Shown one piece after another: positions 17,183-25,419 of a stretch of 63,440 nucleotides of DNA. Below the pieces are notes generated by a model. It was not told the origin of the DNA. It saw nothing but the letters and a program-made list of their open reading frames with translations, and did no database searches. The stretch is from Methanoperedens sp049303315 (GTDB lineage Archaea > Halobacteriota > Methanosarcinia > Methanosarcinales > Methanoperedenaceae), in NCBI GenBank assembly GCA_049303315.1, contig JBAQMZ010000052.1:1-63440 (forward strand), read 5' to 3'. Made by a program: the position numbers and the translations under genes. Every line of letters starts with the position of its first letter. Positions within the stretch are counted from its first letter, which is position 1.

Positions 17183-18282
17183 TCCGCAAAGAAATAAGAA
17201 ATTCTATAATATTTTTCGCCAATCCTGAAAAATATGTCACCGGGATATTCGTCATAAACGTTCAGTGCTCCATCCTCTTTCAAAATCTCATAGGTTAGTT
17301 CCTCCTGTGTGTAAACGTTCAGCTTTCCATCCTGATTCCATATTTCATAGTTTCCTCTCTCATCCATTATATTCCATTTTTCAGGGATTCTCCAGACTCT
17401 ATAATTTTCAGAAAGCGAAAATCCGTTGGACTCAAAAATATTCTTTAATTTTGGTATTCTAACCTCTTTTATCTCCCCACCCATCGTTATATCAATCTTA
17501 TTCAAGTCCTTATCCAATTCTTCATCCATAATACTAAACAAATACTGCTTTTCAAATACATACCATCTGGTCTCACTTACATGATTGATGGTGGCATTTC
17601 CGGAGAGTGAAAAATTGTTTGAAATGAACAGGTTATTCAATTCTTGCGAAACAACGCCTTTATTCAGGTATTCTTCTGATTTTCCATCCGAAATACTGAA
17701 TAAAAACCTGGCAGCATACCGTTTCTTATTGAAAAAATCACTCACTTTCCCCTGATCTTCAATATCAACTTTAAATTCGCTGCTATTGGATTCTGCGTAT
17801 GCATCCATTGCTGTCTTAAGCGGCAGGAGTTTTTCCAGTTCTTCCTGGGTTATCTCAGCAAACCTGACCTTTTCATCTGCCGGAATATTGACCTCCTCAA
17901 TAACCATGAACATCCCTCCTTCGCCCATGCTTAAAGAAAACCAGGCTACTATGACAAGGACGAGAACAAGAAAAGAAGCGACTAATACTTTAACAAACAA
18001 GATTGCAGAGCCTTTTCTCAGGTAAGTGTAACATATAGACAGGATAATGAACATCGAAAGAACGGAAAATATCTGGTTGAACGGTCCTTCAGGAAGGAAC
18101 AGGCGTGCCAGAATTTGCAGAACAGGCGTTAATACCAGCCCGAGCGGGAGAGATATAATGGCTATTAAAAAGCCGGCTAATATCCATTCTCCCCGAATTC
18201 CCTTGTTCCTGTATTTGATCAGGACTGCAGTTACCAATATCGCCGCAACAATTAACCCATAGATGTAGTACATTACAGACAT
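17179..18282 (-). CDS. Four-helix membrane protein with large exterior domain
   Basis: This 367-aa protein is not recognised. Four membrane helices lie in the first 120 residues (about 4-23, 33-58, 70-87, 95-118). About 245 soluble residues follow, with internal similarity: two segments share 'FSISDGKSEEYLNKGVV' / 'FSIMDEELDKDLNKID' and 'NNFSLSGN' / 'NGFSLSEN'. This suggests a duplicated domain. It overlaps the secreted repeat protein gene by ATGA, so the two are co-translated and probably work together at the envelope. Confidence 0.65.
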   Translation of the reverse strand: MSVMYYIYGLIVAAILVTAVLIKYRNKGIRGEWILAGFLIAIISLPLGLVLTPVLQILARLFLPEGPFNQIFSVLSMFIILSICYTYLRKGSAILFVKVLVASFLVLVLVIVAWFSLSMGEGGMFMVIEEVNIPADEKVRFAEITQEELEKLLPLKTAMDAYAESNSSEFKVDIEDQGKVSDFFNKKRYAARFLFSISDGKSEEYLNKGVVSQELNNLFISNNFSLSGNATINHVSETRWYVFEKQYLFSIMDEELDKDLNKIDITMGGEIKEVRIPKLKNIFESNGFSLSENYRVWRIPEKWNIMDERGNYEIWNQDGKLNVYTQEELTYEILKEDGALNVYDEYPGDIFFRIGEKYYRISYFFAD

Positions 18283-18383
18283 AATCCACCCATACCAAAT
18301 TTTAAAATCTCCATGTTTTTCATCTCATCCGCCCGGCTGCATATACTGCCGGAAGCATTGCTGACACTTACTTCAATCATAGG

Positions 18384-18695
18384 TCATCTCCGAAATATCT
18401 TAATGACAATTAACCCTGTGAACGCAGTTAGCAAACCAAAGAAAACAGCCATTGCAAAAGGGGCGGAAGACGACTGTGCCAATATATCTGTACGCATAAG
18501 AAGCCAGATAATGCCCTGTCCATCCCGGACAGGAATGGCGAATCCGATCACAAAAGCCCCTATGAATCCAATAATGGATCCTACGATACTCATCTTTTTA
18601 TTTCTTAAGATGAAATAAAGTATAAAAGATGATATAACAATCGGCAGCACTATTACAAATATCGGTACAAGTGCAAATCCTAATCCTTCATCCAT
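18384..18695 (-). CDS. Three-helix membrane protein
   Basis: The 103-aa product has hydrophobic helices at about 7-30, 35-52 and 78-100, and no known motif. Its ATG follows GGAGTGA at good spacing. It lies inside the minus-strand run, with about 100 bases to the next gene. Confidence 0.55.
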   Translation of the reverse strand: MDEGLGFALVPIFVIVLPIVISSFILYFILRNKKMSIVGSIIGFIGAFVIGFAIPVRDGQGIIWLLMRTDILAQSSSAPFAMAVFFGLLTAFTGLIVIKIFRR

Positions 18696-18739
18696 TCATC
18701 TCACTCCTGATTTTACTTTTGAATTTTCTATTCTTATTT

Positions 18740-18829
18740 TCATGATACTTTCCTCCTGTTCAACAAGATAATCGGAACTGCCACTAAAATGAATGTGATA
18801 ACCGCTGACAGCAGTAATGACAGTTGCAT
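18740..18829 (-). CDS. 29-aa single-helix membrane mini-protein
   Basis: The sequence is a start-to-stop membrane helix (MQLSLLLSAVITFILVAVPI) followed by a basic tail with NRRKVS. GGAG lies five bases before the ATG at 18829. Genes of this size are easily missed, but the helix, the basic cytoplasmic end and the ribosome binding site together support it. Confidence 0.5.
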   Translation of the reverse strand: MQLSLLLSAVITFILVAVPIILLNRRKVS

Positions 18830-18855
18830 TAATCTCCATTTTCTGTTTTGATCCT

Positions 18856-19209
18856 TTATCCATGTTCGATGATTAGAGGTATGAGAACAATTATTTCCGA
18901 TAAGAAAATAAGAACCATAATTGCCAACCAAATCTTCCATAACCACACCCATTTCTCGGGAAGTTTGAACGCAGGAGTTTTAATCCCATCGCTATTGATC
19001 TTTAGCTCTTCCCTGATTTTCCTTGCATCATCAAGATCATCGACCTCCATTATGAATCCTCCCTGGTAGCCACATTCTCTGCACACATACATTTGTCCTG
19101 TGTTAATGGCAGGGAATATATGACCGCTGCTGATTCCTGCGTATTCTACATTTCCACCGCAAAACGGGCATATTTTATAACCGAATACAGGTTTTATTTG
19201 TGATTTCAT
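18856..19209 (-). CDS. Zinc-ribbon protein with C-terminal membrane helix
   Basis: The 117-aa product has a two-knuckle zinc ribbon (CPFCGG ... CRECGYQGG), a soluble linker, and one membrane helix near the C-terminus (WKIWLAIMVLIFLSEIIVLI). I chose the ATG at 19209 because GGGGTGA is ideally spaced there; a GTG three codons upstream overlaps that site. An AT box about 40 bases upstream could be an internal promoter. Confidence 0.65.
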   Translation of the reverse strand: MKSQIKPVFGYKICPFCGGNVEYAGISSGHIFPAINTGQMYVCRECGYQGGFIMEVDDLDDARKIREELKINSDGIKTPAFKLPEKWVWLWKIWLAIMVLIFLSEIIVLIPLIIEHG

Positions 19210-19254
19210 TTTTTTCACCCCGTATTGTTTGTCATTTTAATTTCTCTTAATATA

Positions 19255-20205
19255 TTAAATTTTATTGTTGTTTCCCACAGTTATAACCACATTTCCCTTT
19301 TTGTGCCCTTTTTCAACATAGCTATGAGCCTCGACAATTTGCTCCAGCGGATAGCGTCTATCAATGACAGGTTTTATCTTTCCCGCTTCAACCAGCTCCT
19401 TGATTAAAATCAGATCTTCAAGGTATAACTTTGGCGTCTCATCATCGACTGATATGTATTTCCCGTTCGGAGTTAGCGCTTTTTTGCACTGTAGTTTTGA
19501 GCTATATCTTTTTCCAACGGCATCAAAAATAAGATCATATGATTCTCCTCTATTCGTAAAATCCTCTGTTGTGTAATCAATTACCTTATCTGCTCCCAGA
19601 GATTTCACTAATTCTAAATTCGTAGTACTGGATACCCCGGTAACTTCCGCCCCAAAGTACCTGGCAAGCTGTACCGCAAAAGTACCTATCCCCCCGGAAG
19701 CTCCAAAGATAAGGACTTTTTGTCCGTTCTGGATATTTCCTTTTCTAAGAAAATGCAATGCTAAAGTTCCCCTGGAAGGAACAGCGGCTGCTTCCTCATA
19801 GGTCACATTGGATGGTTTTAATGCCATAAGACTGTCTGCAGGCATACACAATCCGTCTTCAGGCAGACAGGTGTACTCGGCATAAGCACCAAAATTCTTC
19901 CCGGTAAATGCAAAAACCGGGTCACCTTTCTTAAATCGTTTTACATCTTTGCCTATTGCTTCAATTTCTCCGGCTAACTCTAATCCCAGTATGGGTTTTC
20001 TTGGTCTTCTGAAACCAACGAATATGCGCATGGGGATCCATAGCAGGATATTAACTTTGCCGCTGCGAACAAAACAGTCCGAGACTGTTACTGCTGCCGC
20101 ATGAACTTTTATCAGTACTTCATTGTTCTTGGGAGTAGGTTTTTCTACTTCCTTTAGTTCAAGAACTTCCGGCGGTCCATATTTTGTGCATATAATTGCT
20201 TTCAT
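19255..20205 (-). CDS. Zinc-independent MDR oxidoreductase (quinone-reductase type), copy 3
   Basis: The 316-aa protein has the N-terminal GroES-like domain (MKAIICTKYGPPEVLEL, GLELAGEIEAIGKDVKRF) and a Rossmann domain with GASGGIGTFAVQLARYFGAEVTGV (about 168-191) and KSLGADKVIDY. The structural and catalytic zinc cysteines are absent, as in quinone reductase and enoyl-reductase-like MDRs. It would transfer hydride from NADPH to an activated double bond; the substrate is unknown. It overlaps the upstream gene by 4 bases. Two close paralogues lie at 21437 and 23062. Confidence 0.85.
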   Translation of the reverse strand: MKAIICTKYGPPEVLELKEVEKPTPKNNEVLIKVHAAAVTVSDCFVRSGKVNILLWIPMRIFVGFRRPRKPILGLELAGEIEAIGKDVKRFKKGDPVFAFTGKNFGAYAEYTCLPEDGLCMPADSLMALKPSNVTYEEAAAVPSRGTLALHFLRKGNIQNGQKVLIFGASGGIGTFAVQLARYFGAEVTGVSSTTNLELVKSLGADKVIDYTTEDFTNRGESYDLIFDAVGKRYSSKLQCKKALTPNGKYISVDDETPKLYLEDLILIKELVEAGKIKPVIDRRYPLEQIVEAHSYVEKGHKKGNVVITVGNNNKI

Positions 20206-20702
20206 TTTTTATCTCCTTTGAATAGGGAATAGCCCGACAGGCCAATGCCCACAACATATAAGGCGCTCAGAACAACATTCACCTGCCATCTCACATTTCC
20301 GATGGGTGCGGAGGCGATAAAGGCAAATATCTCGACAAAGCCAATCGTGATCAATAACGCCCAAAATGCCCATTTTTGGCCTTTGCTTAGACTTAACCGG
20401 ATAACGAACCAAGCCAGTACTGAGAGGGCAATCGCGTAAGAGTTGTACAGGATCGTCAAAGCATTGAGCGATGCAATGACCTTGGCATCCAGGCTAGCGA
20501 TTTCAGATTTTTCAAACACCATTACCAGAAGCGGTGAGTTTCCAATGTGAAAGACGACAATGGTCAGTATCAAGGAGGAGAGAAGAAAATTGATACCGCA
20601 CCATATTGAGAGAATTATCGAACCTGCTTTTAACATTTTTGCTTTCTCCTTGTGAAGAAATGCGGCTCCTAAAACTTTTGAAGTTTTGTTAATTGAATTC
20701 AT
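20202..20702 (-). CDS. Four-helix membrane protein
   Basis: The 166-aa product has an N-terminal soluble stretch (KTSKVLGAAFLHKEK) and four hydrophobic helices (about 26-50, 75-98, 110-130, 140-160). No family is firmly recognised. It is packed between a DUF4386 gene and an MDR gene with a 4-base overlap and probably belongs to the same membrane-associated unit. Confidence 0.6.
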   Translation of the reverse strand: MNSINKTSKVLGAAFLHKEKAKMLKAGSIILSIWCGINFLLSSLILTIVVFHIGNSPLLVMVFEKSEIASLDAKVIASLNALTILYNSYAIALSVLAWFVIRLSLSKGQKWAFWALLITIGFVEIFAFIASAPIGNVRWQVNVVLSALYVVGIGLSGYSLFKGDKK

Positions 20703-20713
20703 TTTTTATCCCC

Positions 20714-21424
20714 TTAATCCATATCTACTTTGGCAGACGCGGAAGCGATTGCAGTTGGACTGAATCCTTTAACGATCAGCCATACCGCCATAACCATTTC
20801 TTGCAAGAATATTGGAAAATTCATAACAAGGTTGATCGTCGAAAAAGGACTCTGGAGATTGAACATAATTAGGAAGCATGTAGCTAGATGCATCATGATT
20901 GCAAAGAAACCCAAACCTGATATCCATCGAGGAATGAGTTTTGATTGATAGAAAACGTAATACAGCATCAGAGCGCCCAGGCTGAAAACGATTCCCAAAA
21001 TTGGGGCAATCGAAACATTTCCTTCTTTCAATAAAGAGCCCAAGGACAGAAAATAGGAAGCATCTGGCGCACCGGCTGCTACATATTCCCGACCTACTAT
21101 TAATAGGAATAGCCACGTGATGACCATGGCAATATAGGTCATTGTCTCCAGCGCCCCCCTGAAAACAACATACCCAAGAGCCAAGACCTGATTATGTTTA
21201 TTCAGGATTGGAAACATCATGACAGGAACCATTGCAAGTGAAATGGTCATCAGCAATACAAAGAGGGCTGCTATTACGAATTGATTTTCATTTGCAGAAA
21301 CTCTAATAAGAAAATCTGGTCCATCTAGAATAGGCATCGAAAGTACAACACTTAGTATGCCCGCAACCGTCCCAATAATATATAATACTCCCACAATTAT
21401 CGCTGTTTTTCTGTCTGAATTCAT
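20714..21424 (-). CDS. DUF4386 family membrane protein, copy 2
   Basis: The 236-aa protein starts with MNSDRKTAIIVGVLYIIGTV and has about seven membrane helices. It carries the conserved VSANENQ motif after helix 1, a central GAPDASYF segment, LMLYYVFYQSKLIPRWISG, and the C-terminal FPIFLQEMVMAVWLIVKGF. These fit DUF4386, whose function is unknown. Its paralogue at 24112 shares the same landmarks, and each is followed or preceded by an MDR gene. Confidence 0.8.
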   Translation of the reverse strand: MNSDRKTAIIVGVLYIIGTVAGILSVVLSMPILDGPDFLIRVSANENQFVIAALFVLLMTISLAMVPVMMFPILNKHNQVLALGYVVFRGALETMTYIAMVITWLFLLIVGREYVAAGAPDASYFLSLGSLLKEGNVSIAPILGIVFSLGALMLYYVFYQSKLIPRWISGLGFFAIMMHLATCFLIMFNLQSPFSTINLVMNFPIFLQEMVMAVWLIVKGFSPTAIASASAKVDMD

Positions 21425-21436
21425 TGTTTCCTCCTT

Positions 21437-22381
21437 TTATTTGTTCTTATGTTCCACTGTGATGACGACATTCCCTTTCTTATGCCCTTTATCGACGTAC
21501 CTATGAGCCTCGGCAATTTGCTCCAGCGGATAGCATCTGTCTATAACCGATTTTAACTTTCCAGCCTCAATAAGCTCTTTAAGGAACATCATGTCTTCAG
21601 TTTTAATAATTACTGACCCATGGTTGTCATGAGAGGAAAGAAATATTCCATTTTTCTTTAGCGCTCTTTTACTGCGTGAATGCGAAGCCTTAGCTACCGC
21701 ATCAAAAATAAAATCGTATTTCTCAATGCTTTGTGTAAAATCGGTTGTGGTGTAATCAATTGTCTGATCGGCTCCCAGGGATTTTATTAGTTCTAAATTG
21801 GCGGTACTGCAAACCCCGGTAACTTCTGCCCCAAAATATTTGGCAAGCTGCACCGCAAATGTGCCTAAACTTCCGGAAGCTCCATAGATAAGAACTTTTT
21901 GTCCCGGCTGGATATTTCCACTTCTAATATACCTTAACGCGGTTAATGCTCCTCCGGTAGCAGCGGCGGCTTCCTCATAGGTCATATTGAGAGGCTTTAA
22001 GGCCACCAAACCTTCTTCCGCCCTACTCCCATCTTCAGGCACACATTTGTACTCGGCATGAGCGCCGAAACCAAAACCGACAAATGAAAAAACCTGGTCA
22101 CCTTTCTTAAACCGTTTCACATCCCTGCCCACGGATTCAATTTCTCCGGCCATCTCCATTCCGAGTATAACTCTTTTTGGTTTTCTTATACCCAGGTATA
22201 TTCGTGCAGGAAGCCACTGCCAAACAGGGACAGTGAAGCTTCGCATTCTGGAGTCTCCCCTGGTTACTGTTGTTGCGTATACTTTTACCAGGATTTCATT
22301 GTCCCTGGGAGCAGGTTTTTCCACTTCTTTTATTTCAAGAACTTCCGGCGGCCCATATTTTGTGCATACAACTGCTTTCAT
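21437..22381 (-). CDS. Zinc-independent MDR oxidoreductase, copy 2
   Basis: The 314-aa protein has the same architecture as its neighbours: MKAVVCTKYGPPEVLEI at the N-terminus, nucleotide-binding GASGSLGTFAVQLAKYFGAE, and KSLGADQTIDYTT. The C-terminal segment ends GHKKGNVVITV, shared by all three paralogues. The GASGGIG loop of the other copies is GASGSLG here. Zinc ligands are missing. Substrate unknown. Confidence 0.85.
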   Translation of the reverse strand: MKAVVCTKYGPPEVLEIKEVEKPAPRDNEILVKVYATTVTRGDSRMRSFTVPVWQWLPARIYLGIRKPKRVILGMEMAGEIESVGRDVKRFKKGDQVFSFVGFGFGAHAEYKCVPEDGSRAEEGLVALKPLNMTYEEAAAATGGALTALRYIRSGNIQPGQKVLIYGASGSLGTFAVQLAKYFGAEVTGVCSTANLELIKSLGADQTIDYTTTDFTQSIEKYDFIFDAVAKASHSRSKRALKKNGIFLSSHDNHGSVIIKTEDMMFLKELIEAGKLKSVIDRCYPLEQIAEAHRYVDKGHKKGNVVITVEHKNK

Positions 22382-22422
22382 AAGTATTCCTCCAATTTTA
22401 TAAGGTTTTGTTGTTATGTTCT

Positions 22423-23043
22423 CTATTTTTTCTTTGCCACAATGAAATATTCTGGTGAGCTTTTATGCAAACATTCAGTTTCAACAATCTCAAAATTTCC
22501 ATTAGCTATTAAATATTCTAATTCAGAGAATTTAAAGGATCTTGTATTAGGTATGAATCCCATTTTACTTACAAGTGATAATAAAATACTTAGAAATGTC
22601 TTCTCTCCCATACAAGGTGTTGCAGAAATAATCAATCCTCCCGGTTTCAATAATTCATTCATCCTTTTCATAACCTCCGGTGTATCTTCTAATAAATGCA
22701 GAATATAAAAACCTAAAATCACATCAAATGAGCCTCTCTTATATCTCTCATCAAATATTGTTGAATGTTCGTAGTCTATATTTTCAATTTTGCGCCAATC
22801 TGCTTTTCTTTTTGCAATCTCGATCATTTTAGACGATGTATCGATAGCATGGATCACTTTCACATTGTCAGCAATTTCATTGGATATTAGTCCGGTCCCA
22901 CATCCGTAATCTAAAACAATATCACTGATTTTAATATGCTTTTTAGTTTGTTCAATGATCTTGATGTAAGTCTGTTCATCTTTTTTTTCTTCCCGATCAT
23001 AATTATTTGCCATCTTGTCCCAAAACTTTTCTGATTTATTCAT
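22423..23043 (-). CDS. SAM-dependent methyltransferase (class I)
   Basis: The 206-aa protein has motif I VLDYGCGTGLIS (about 43-54), an acidic residue after strand 2 (HAIDTSSKMIEIA), motif post-II GSFDVILGFYILHLL, and LLKPGGLIISATP. It is a small-molecule methyltransferase of the UbiE/Methyltransf_25 type. It lies between two MDR genes in the same direction, so reduction and methylation of one substrate is a reasonable but unproven idea. Confidence 0.8.
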   Translation of the reverse strand: MNKSEKFWDKMANNYDREEKKDEQTYIKIIEQTKKHIKISDIVLDYGCGTGLISNEIADNVKVIHAIDTSSKMIEIAKRKADWRKIENIDYEHSTIFDERYKRGSFDVILGFYILHLLEDTPEVMKRMNELLKPGGLIISATPCMGEKTFLSILLSLVSKMGFIPNTRSFKFSELEYLIANGNFEIVETECLHKSSPEYFIVAKKK

Positions 23044-23061
23044 TTCAAATTTCTCCCCTTG

Positions 23062-24081
23062 TTAGTCCCGATCCCGATGGCTATCGGGATTGTTATTATG
23101 CGCCACAGTGATGACTACATTTCCCTTTTTATGTCCTTTCTCGACATACCTGAAAGCCTCGGCAGTCTGCTCCAGAGGATAGCACCTGTCTATGACAGAT
23201 TTTAGTTTTCCTGCCTCCATAAGCTCTTTTAGGAAAACAAAATCTTCAACTTTTGCAACTGCTATCCCGCCTTTTACTTTCTTGCTGTTGCCTATAATTG
23301 AAGTCCATAAAATTTGAACAAGCTCCGGCAGCTCAATTAAATTTACAAGATAGACTCCCTTCTGCTTTAACAAGCTTTTACAGCGTGAAAACGAAGTCTT
23401 GCCTACCACATCAAAAATAACATCATAAGTTTCACCGTTTTTGGTAAAATCCTCTTTCGTGTAATCAATGACTTTATCAGCTCCCAGGGATTTCACCATT
23501 TCTAAGTTCGTGGTACTGCATACTCCGGTAACTTCCGCACCGAAGTATCTGGCAAGCTGTACCGCAAAAGTACCTATACCTCCGGAGGCGCCATTGATAA
23601 GAACTTTTTGTCCGGCCTGGATATTTCCCAGATCCCTGATGAAATATAATGCGGTATTCCCAGCCAGGGGAACAGAGGCGGCTTCCTCCCAGGTCGTGTT
23701 GACCGGTTTTTTCGTCAGCGACCCGTTTTCGGGTATACATATGTACTCGGCATGGGCGCCAAAAGCGGGTTCAGGTGATCCAAAAACCTGGTCACCTTTT
23801 TTAAATCGTTTTACATCTTTGCCCACCGCTTCAATTTCTCCGGCCAGATCAATCCCCAGTACATTTATTCTTGGTCTGAATACACCAAACACGAACAGTC
23901 GCGCGGGGAGGAGGAACAATTTAGGCACAAATGTGAAATTACGAACGTTACAGTCTGTGGTTGTTACTGTTGTCGCATGTATTTTTATCAGTACTTCATT
24001 GTCCTTGGGAACAGGTTTTTCTACCTCTTTAAGCTGAAGTTCATCCGGTGGTCCGAATTTTGTGTGTAAAATCGCTTTCAT
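23062..24081 (-). CDS. Zinc-independent MDR oxidoreductase, copy 1, with repeat-derived tail
   Basis: The 339-aa protein begins MKAILHTKFGPPDELQL and has GASGGIGTFAVQLARYFGAE and KSLGADKVIDYTKED. It carries an insertion of about 20 residues near 265 (ELVQILWTSIIGNSKKVKGG) absent from the paralogues. Its end is unusual. After the shared GNVVITV the frame runs on as AHNNNPDSHRDRD, and the last codons are made of a perfect hairpin repeat (23071-23090). An inserted short palindromic repeat seems to have supplied a new C-terminus and stop. Confidence 0.85.
   Translation of the reverse strand: MKAILHTKFGPPDELQLKEVEKPVPKDNEVLIKIHATTVTTTDCNVRNFTFVPKLFLLPARLFVFGVFRPRINVLGIDLAGEIEAVGKDVKRFKKGDQVFGSPEPAFGAHAEYICIPENGSLTKKPVNTTWEEAASVPLAGNTALYFIRDLGNIQAGQKVLINGASGGIGTFAVQLARYFGAEVTGVCSTTNLEMVKSLGADKVIDYTKEDFTKNGETYDVIFDVVGKTSFSRCKSLLKQKGVYLVNLIELPELVQILWTSIIGNSKKVKGGIAVAKVEDFVFLKELMEAGKLKSVIDRCYPLEQTAEAFRYVEKGHKKGNVVITVAHNNNPDSHRDRD
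23071..23090. repeat. Perfect 8-bp hairpin repeat inside the end of an MDR gene
   Basis: ATCCCGAT and ATCGGGAT flank a GGCT loop. Palindromes of this kind are common dispersed elements in microbial genomes. Here it encodes the last residues of copy 1 of the MDR genes. Confidence 0.6.
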
Positions 24082-24111
24082 AAGTATTCCTCCTAATTTA
24101 CTTTGATATGG

Positions 24112-24825
24112 TCATTTTATCTCCATCATATCTGTTTTGGCAGACGCGGAAGCGATTGCAGATGGATTGAATCCTTTAACAATCAGCCATATCGCCATGA
24201 CCATTTCTTGCAAGAATATTGGAAAAGCCAATAAGAGCGTCATCCCTGAAGGTTCTTCGCCGAACATAATTAATAAAGCCATTGATAACAACAATACAAT
24301 TCCAATTAAACCCCAGCCTGATAGCCATCGAGGAATGAGTTTTGATTGATAAAATATATAGTAATACATCAGAGCGCCCAGGCAAAAAGCGATTACCCCA
24401 AACACAAAGCCCGCCCAATTACTTATTGCAAGCATCAAAGTGCCTAATGTTTGAAAATAGGAAGCATCCGGAGTTCCTGCTTTCACAAATTCTAGGCTTA
24501 ATGTTAAAAGTGATAATTTACCAAGCGCAGAAACAATATAGAACACCCCCTCAATAAGCCTGAAACCGACAGACCCAAGAGCCAGGCCTTCATTGTATTT
24601 TCTTAAAATTGGATACAGCGAAATTGCAATACCAGCACTTGTAGCAGCCGCAATAAACTGTAGAAGCGCTCCTATTATAATTTGGTTTTCATTTGCAGAA
24701 CTCTTAATAAGATAATCCGGAGCATCTAGAATAGATCCTGTAAAACCAGTACTCAATAAACTTGCAACTGTCGCAATTATAAACAATACACCCACAAATA
24801 TCGCTATCTTTCTGTCTGAATTCAT
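24112..24825 (-). CDS. DUF4386 family membrane protein, copy 1
   Basis: The 237-aa paralogue of the protein at 20714 starts with MNSDRKIAIFVGVLFIIATV, then SSANENQ, GTPDASYFQTLG, YYYIFYQSKLIPRWLSG and FPIFLQEMVMAIWLIVKGF. About seven membrane helices are predicted. GGGAGG sits seven bases before the ATG. Function unknown; see the repeated DUF4386-MDR arrangement. Confidence 0.8.
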   Translation of the reverse strand: MNSDRKIAIFVGVLFIIATVASLLSTGFTGSILDAPDYLIKSSANENQIIIGALLQFIAAATSAGIAISLYPILRKYNEGLALGSVGFRLIEGVFYIVSALGKLSLLTLSLEFVKAGTPDASYFQTLGTLMLAISNWAGFVFGVIAFCLGALMYYYIFYQSKLIPRWLSGWGLIGIVLLLSMALLIMFGEEPSGMTLLLAFPIFLQEMVMAIWLIVKGFNPSAIASASAKTDMMEIK

Positions 24826-24843
24826 TTTATTCCTCCCTTTTTA

Positions 24844-25002
24844 TTATTTCAACTTCTTCAGGCCCGCACCGGCGCCCATAAAGATGAGAGCCAGGGCGCC
24901 AATTCTCGGAATTTGTTCTGTGGTTATATAAACCACTGCGCCGCCAACAAATAGAACAACTCCCAATATCAACAACAATTCGCCGATTTTTCGTTTATCC
25001 AT
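24844..25002 (-). CDS. 52-aa two-helix membrane mini-protein
   Basis: The product has an N-terminal basic start (MDKRKIGELL), a helix (LLILGVVLFVGGAVVYI), a short polar turn, and a second helix (GALALIFMGAGAGL) with a basic end. ATG lies one base after the stop of the 60-aa gene, and the frame is followed by the DUF4386 gene. A membrane anchor or exporter accessory is plausible. Confidence 0.6.
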   Translation of the reverse strand: MDKRKIGELLLILGVVLFVGGAVVYITTEQIPRIGALALIFMGAGAGLKKLK

Positions 25003-25003
25003 T

Positions 25004-25186
25004 TTATTCCTCTCTCTTCATCTTCACAGCAGTTAAATATGCGAGAAGTTCCGCTATTTTTCCATTCTTGTCAATATTTGAAAAACTGAAATCTATAACC
25101 GCTCTGGAATTAGACATCCTTGAGTAGTCGATCATTCTGATGACCGAATCCACCTCATATTCAGGGTTATTGGTTGTTGAGTTCAT
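25004..25186 (-). CDS. 60-aa soluble mini-protein
   Basis: The sequence is MNSTTNNPEYEVDSVIRMID followed by about 40 mixed polar residues ending in VKMKREE. No family is recognised. It begins 3 bases after the stop of the upstream 46-aa gene and ends one base before the next ATG, so it is probably translated by coupling rather than from its own binding site. Confidence 0.5.
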   Translation of the reverse strand: MNSTTNNPEYEVDSVIRMIDYSRMSNSRAVIDFSFSNIDKNGKIAELLAYLTAVKMKREE

Positions 25187-25189
25187 GTA

Positions 25190-25330
25190 TTATGACTTCC
25201 CCTGAAGGAACTGCATTGAAGGCAATCCTGGTTTTAATGCATTTTGGTTTGATTCGTACCCGATCATCGTGATCCTGACATATGTTTCCAGAATCAAGAT
25301 CCTTAATTTGTAGATCATTTCTTTTCTCAT
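25190..25330 (-). CDS. 46-aa mini-protein in the ABC exporter operon
   Basis: The product begins MRKEMIYKLRILILETYVRI, a basic amphipathic helix, and continues with a polar tail ending in LQGKS. Its ATG overlaps the stop of the preceding 30-aa gene (ATGA). No family known. The overlap chain is the main evidence that it is translated. Confidence 0.5.
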   Translation of the reverse strand: MRKEMIYKLRILILETYVRITMIGYESNQNALKPGLPSMQFLQGKS

Positions 25331-25419
25331 ATCTTTTTACCGCCTCCGAATAATTTGCTCAACAGCAGCGTAATTATGGCAATGGCAAGGTAAATTGGAT
25401 TATAACCCCCGCCCCTCAT
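25327..25419 (-). CDS. 30-aa single-helix membrane mini-protein
   Basis: The sequence MRGGGYNPIYLAIAIITLLL continues SKLFGGGKKI: a glycine-rich start, one membrane helix and a basic end. Its ATG overlaps the stop codon of the ABC ATPase gene (ATGA), and its own stop overlaps the next start. It may be a small regulator or assembly subunit of the exporter; this is inference. Confidence 0.55.
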   Translation of the reverse strand: MRGGGYNPIYLAIAIITLLLSKLFGGGKKI

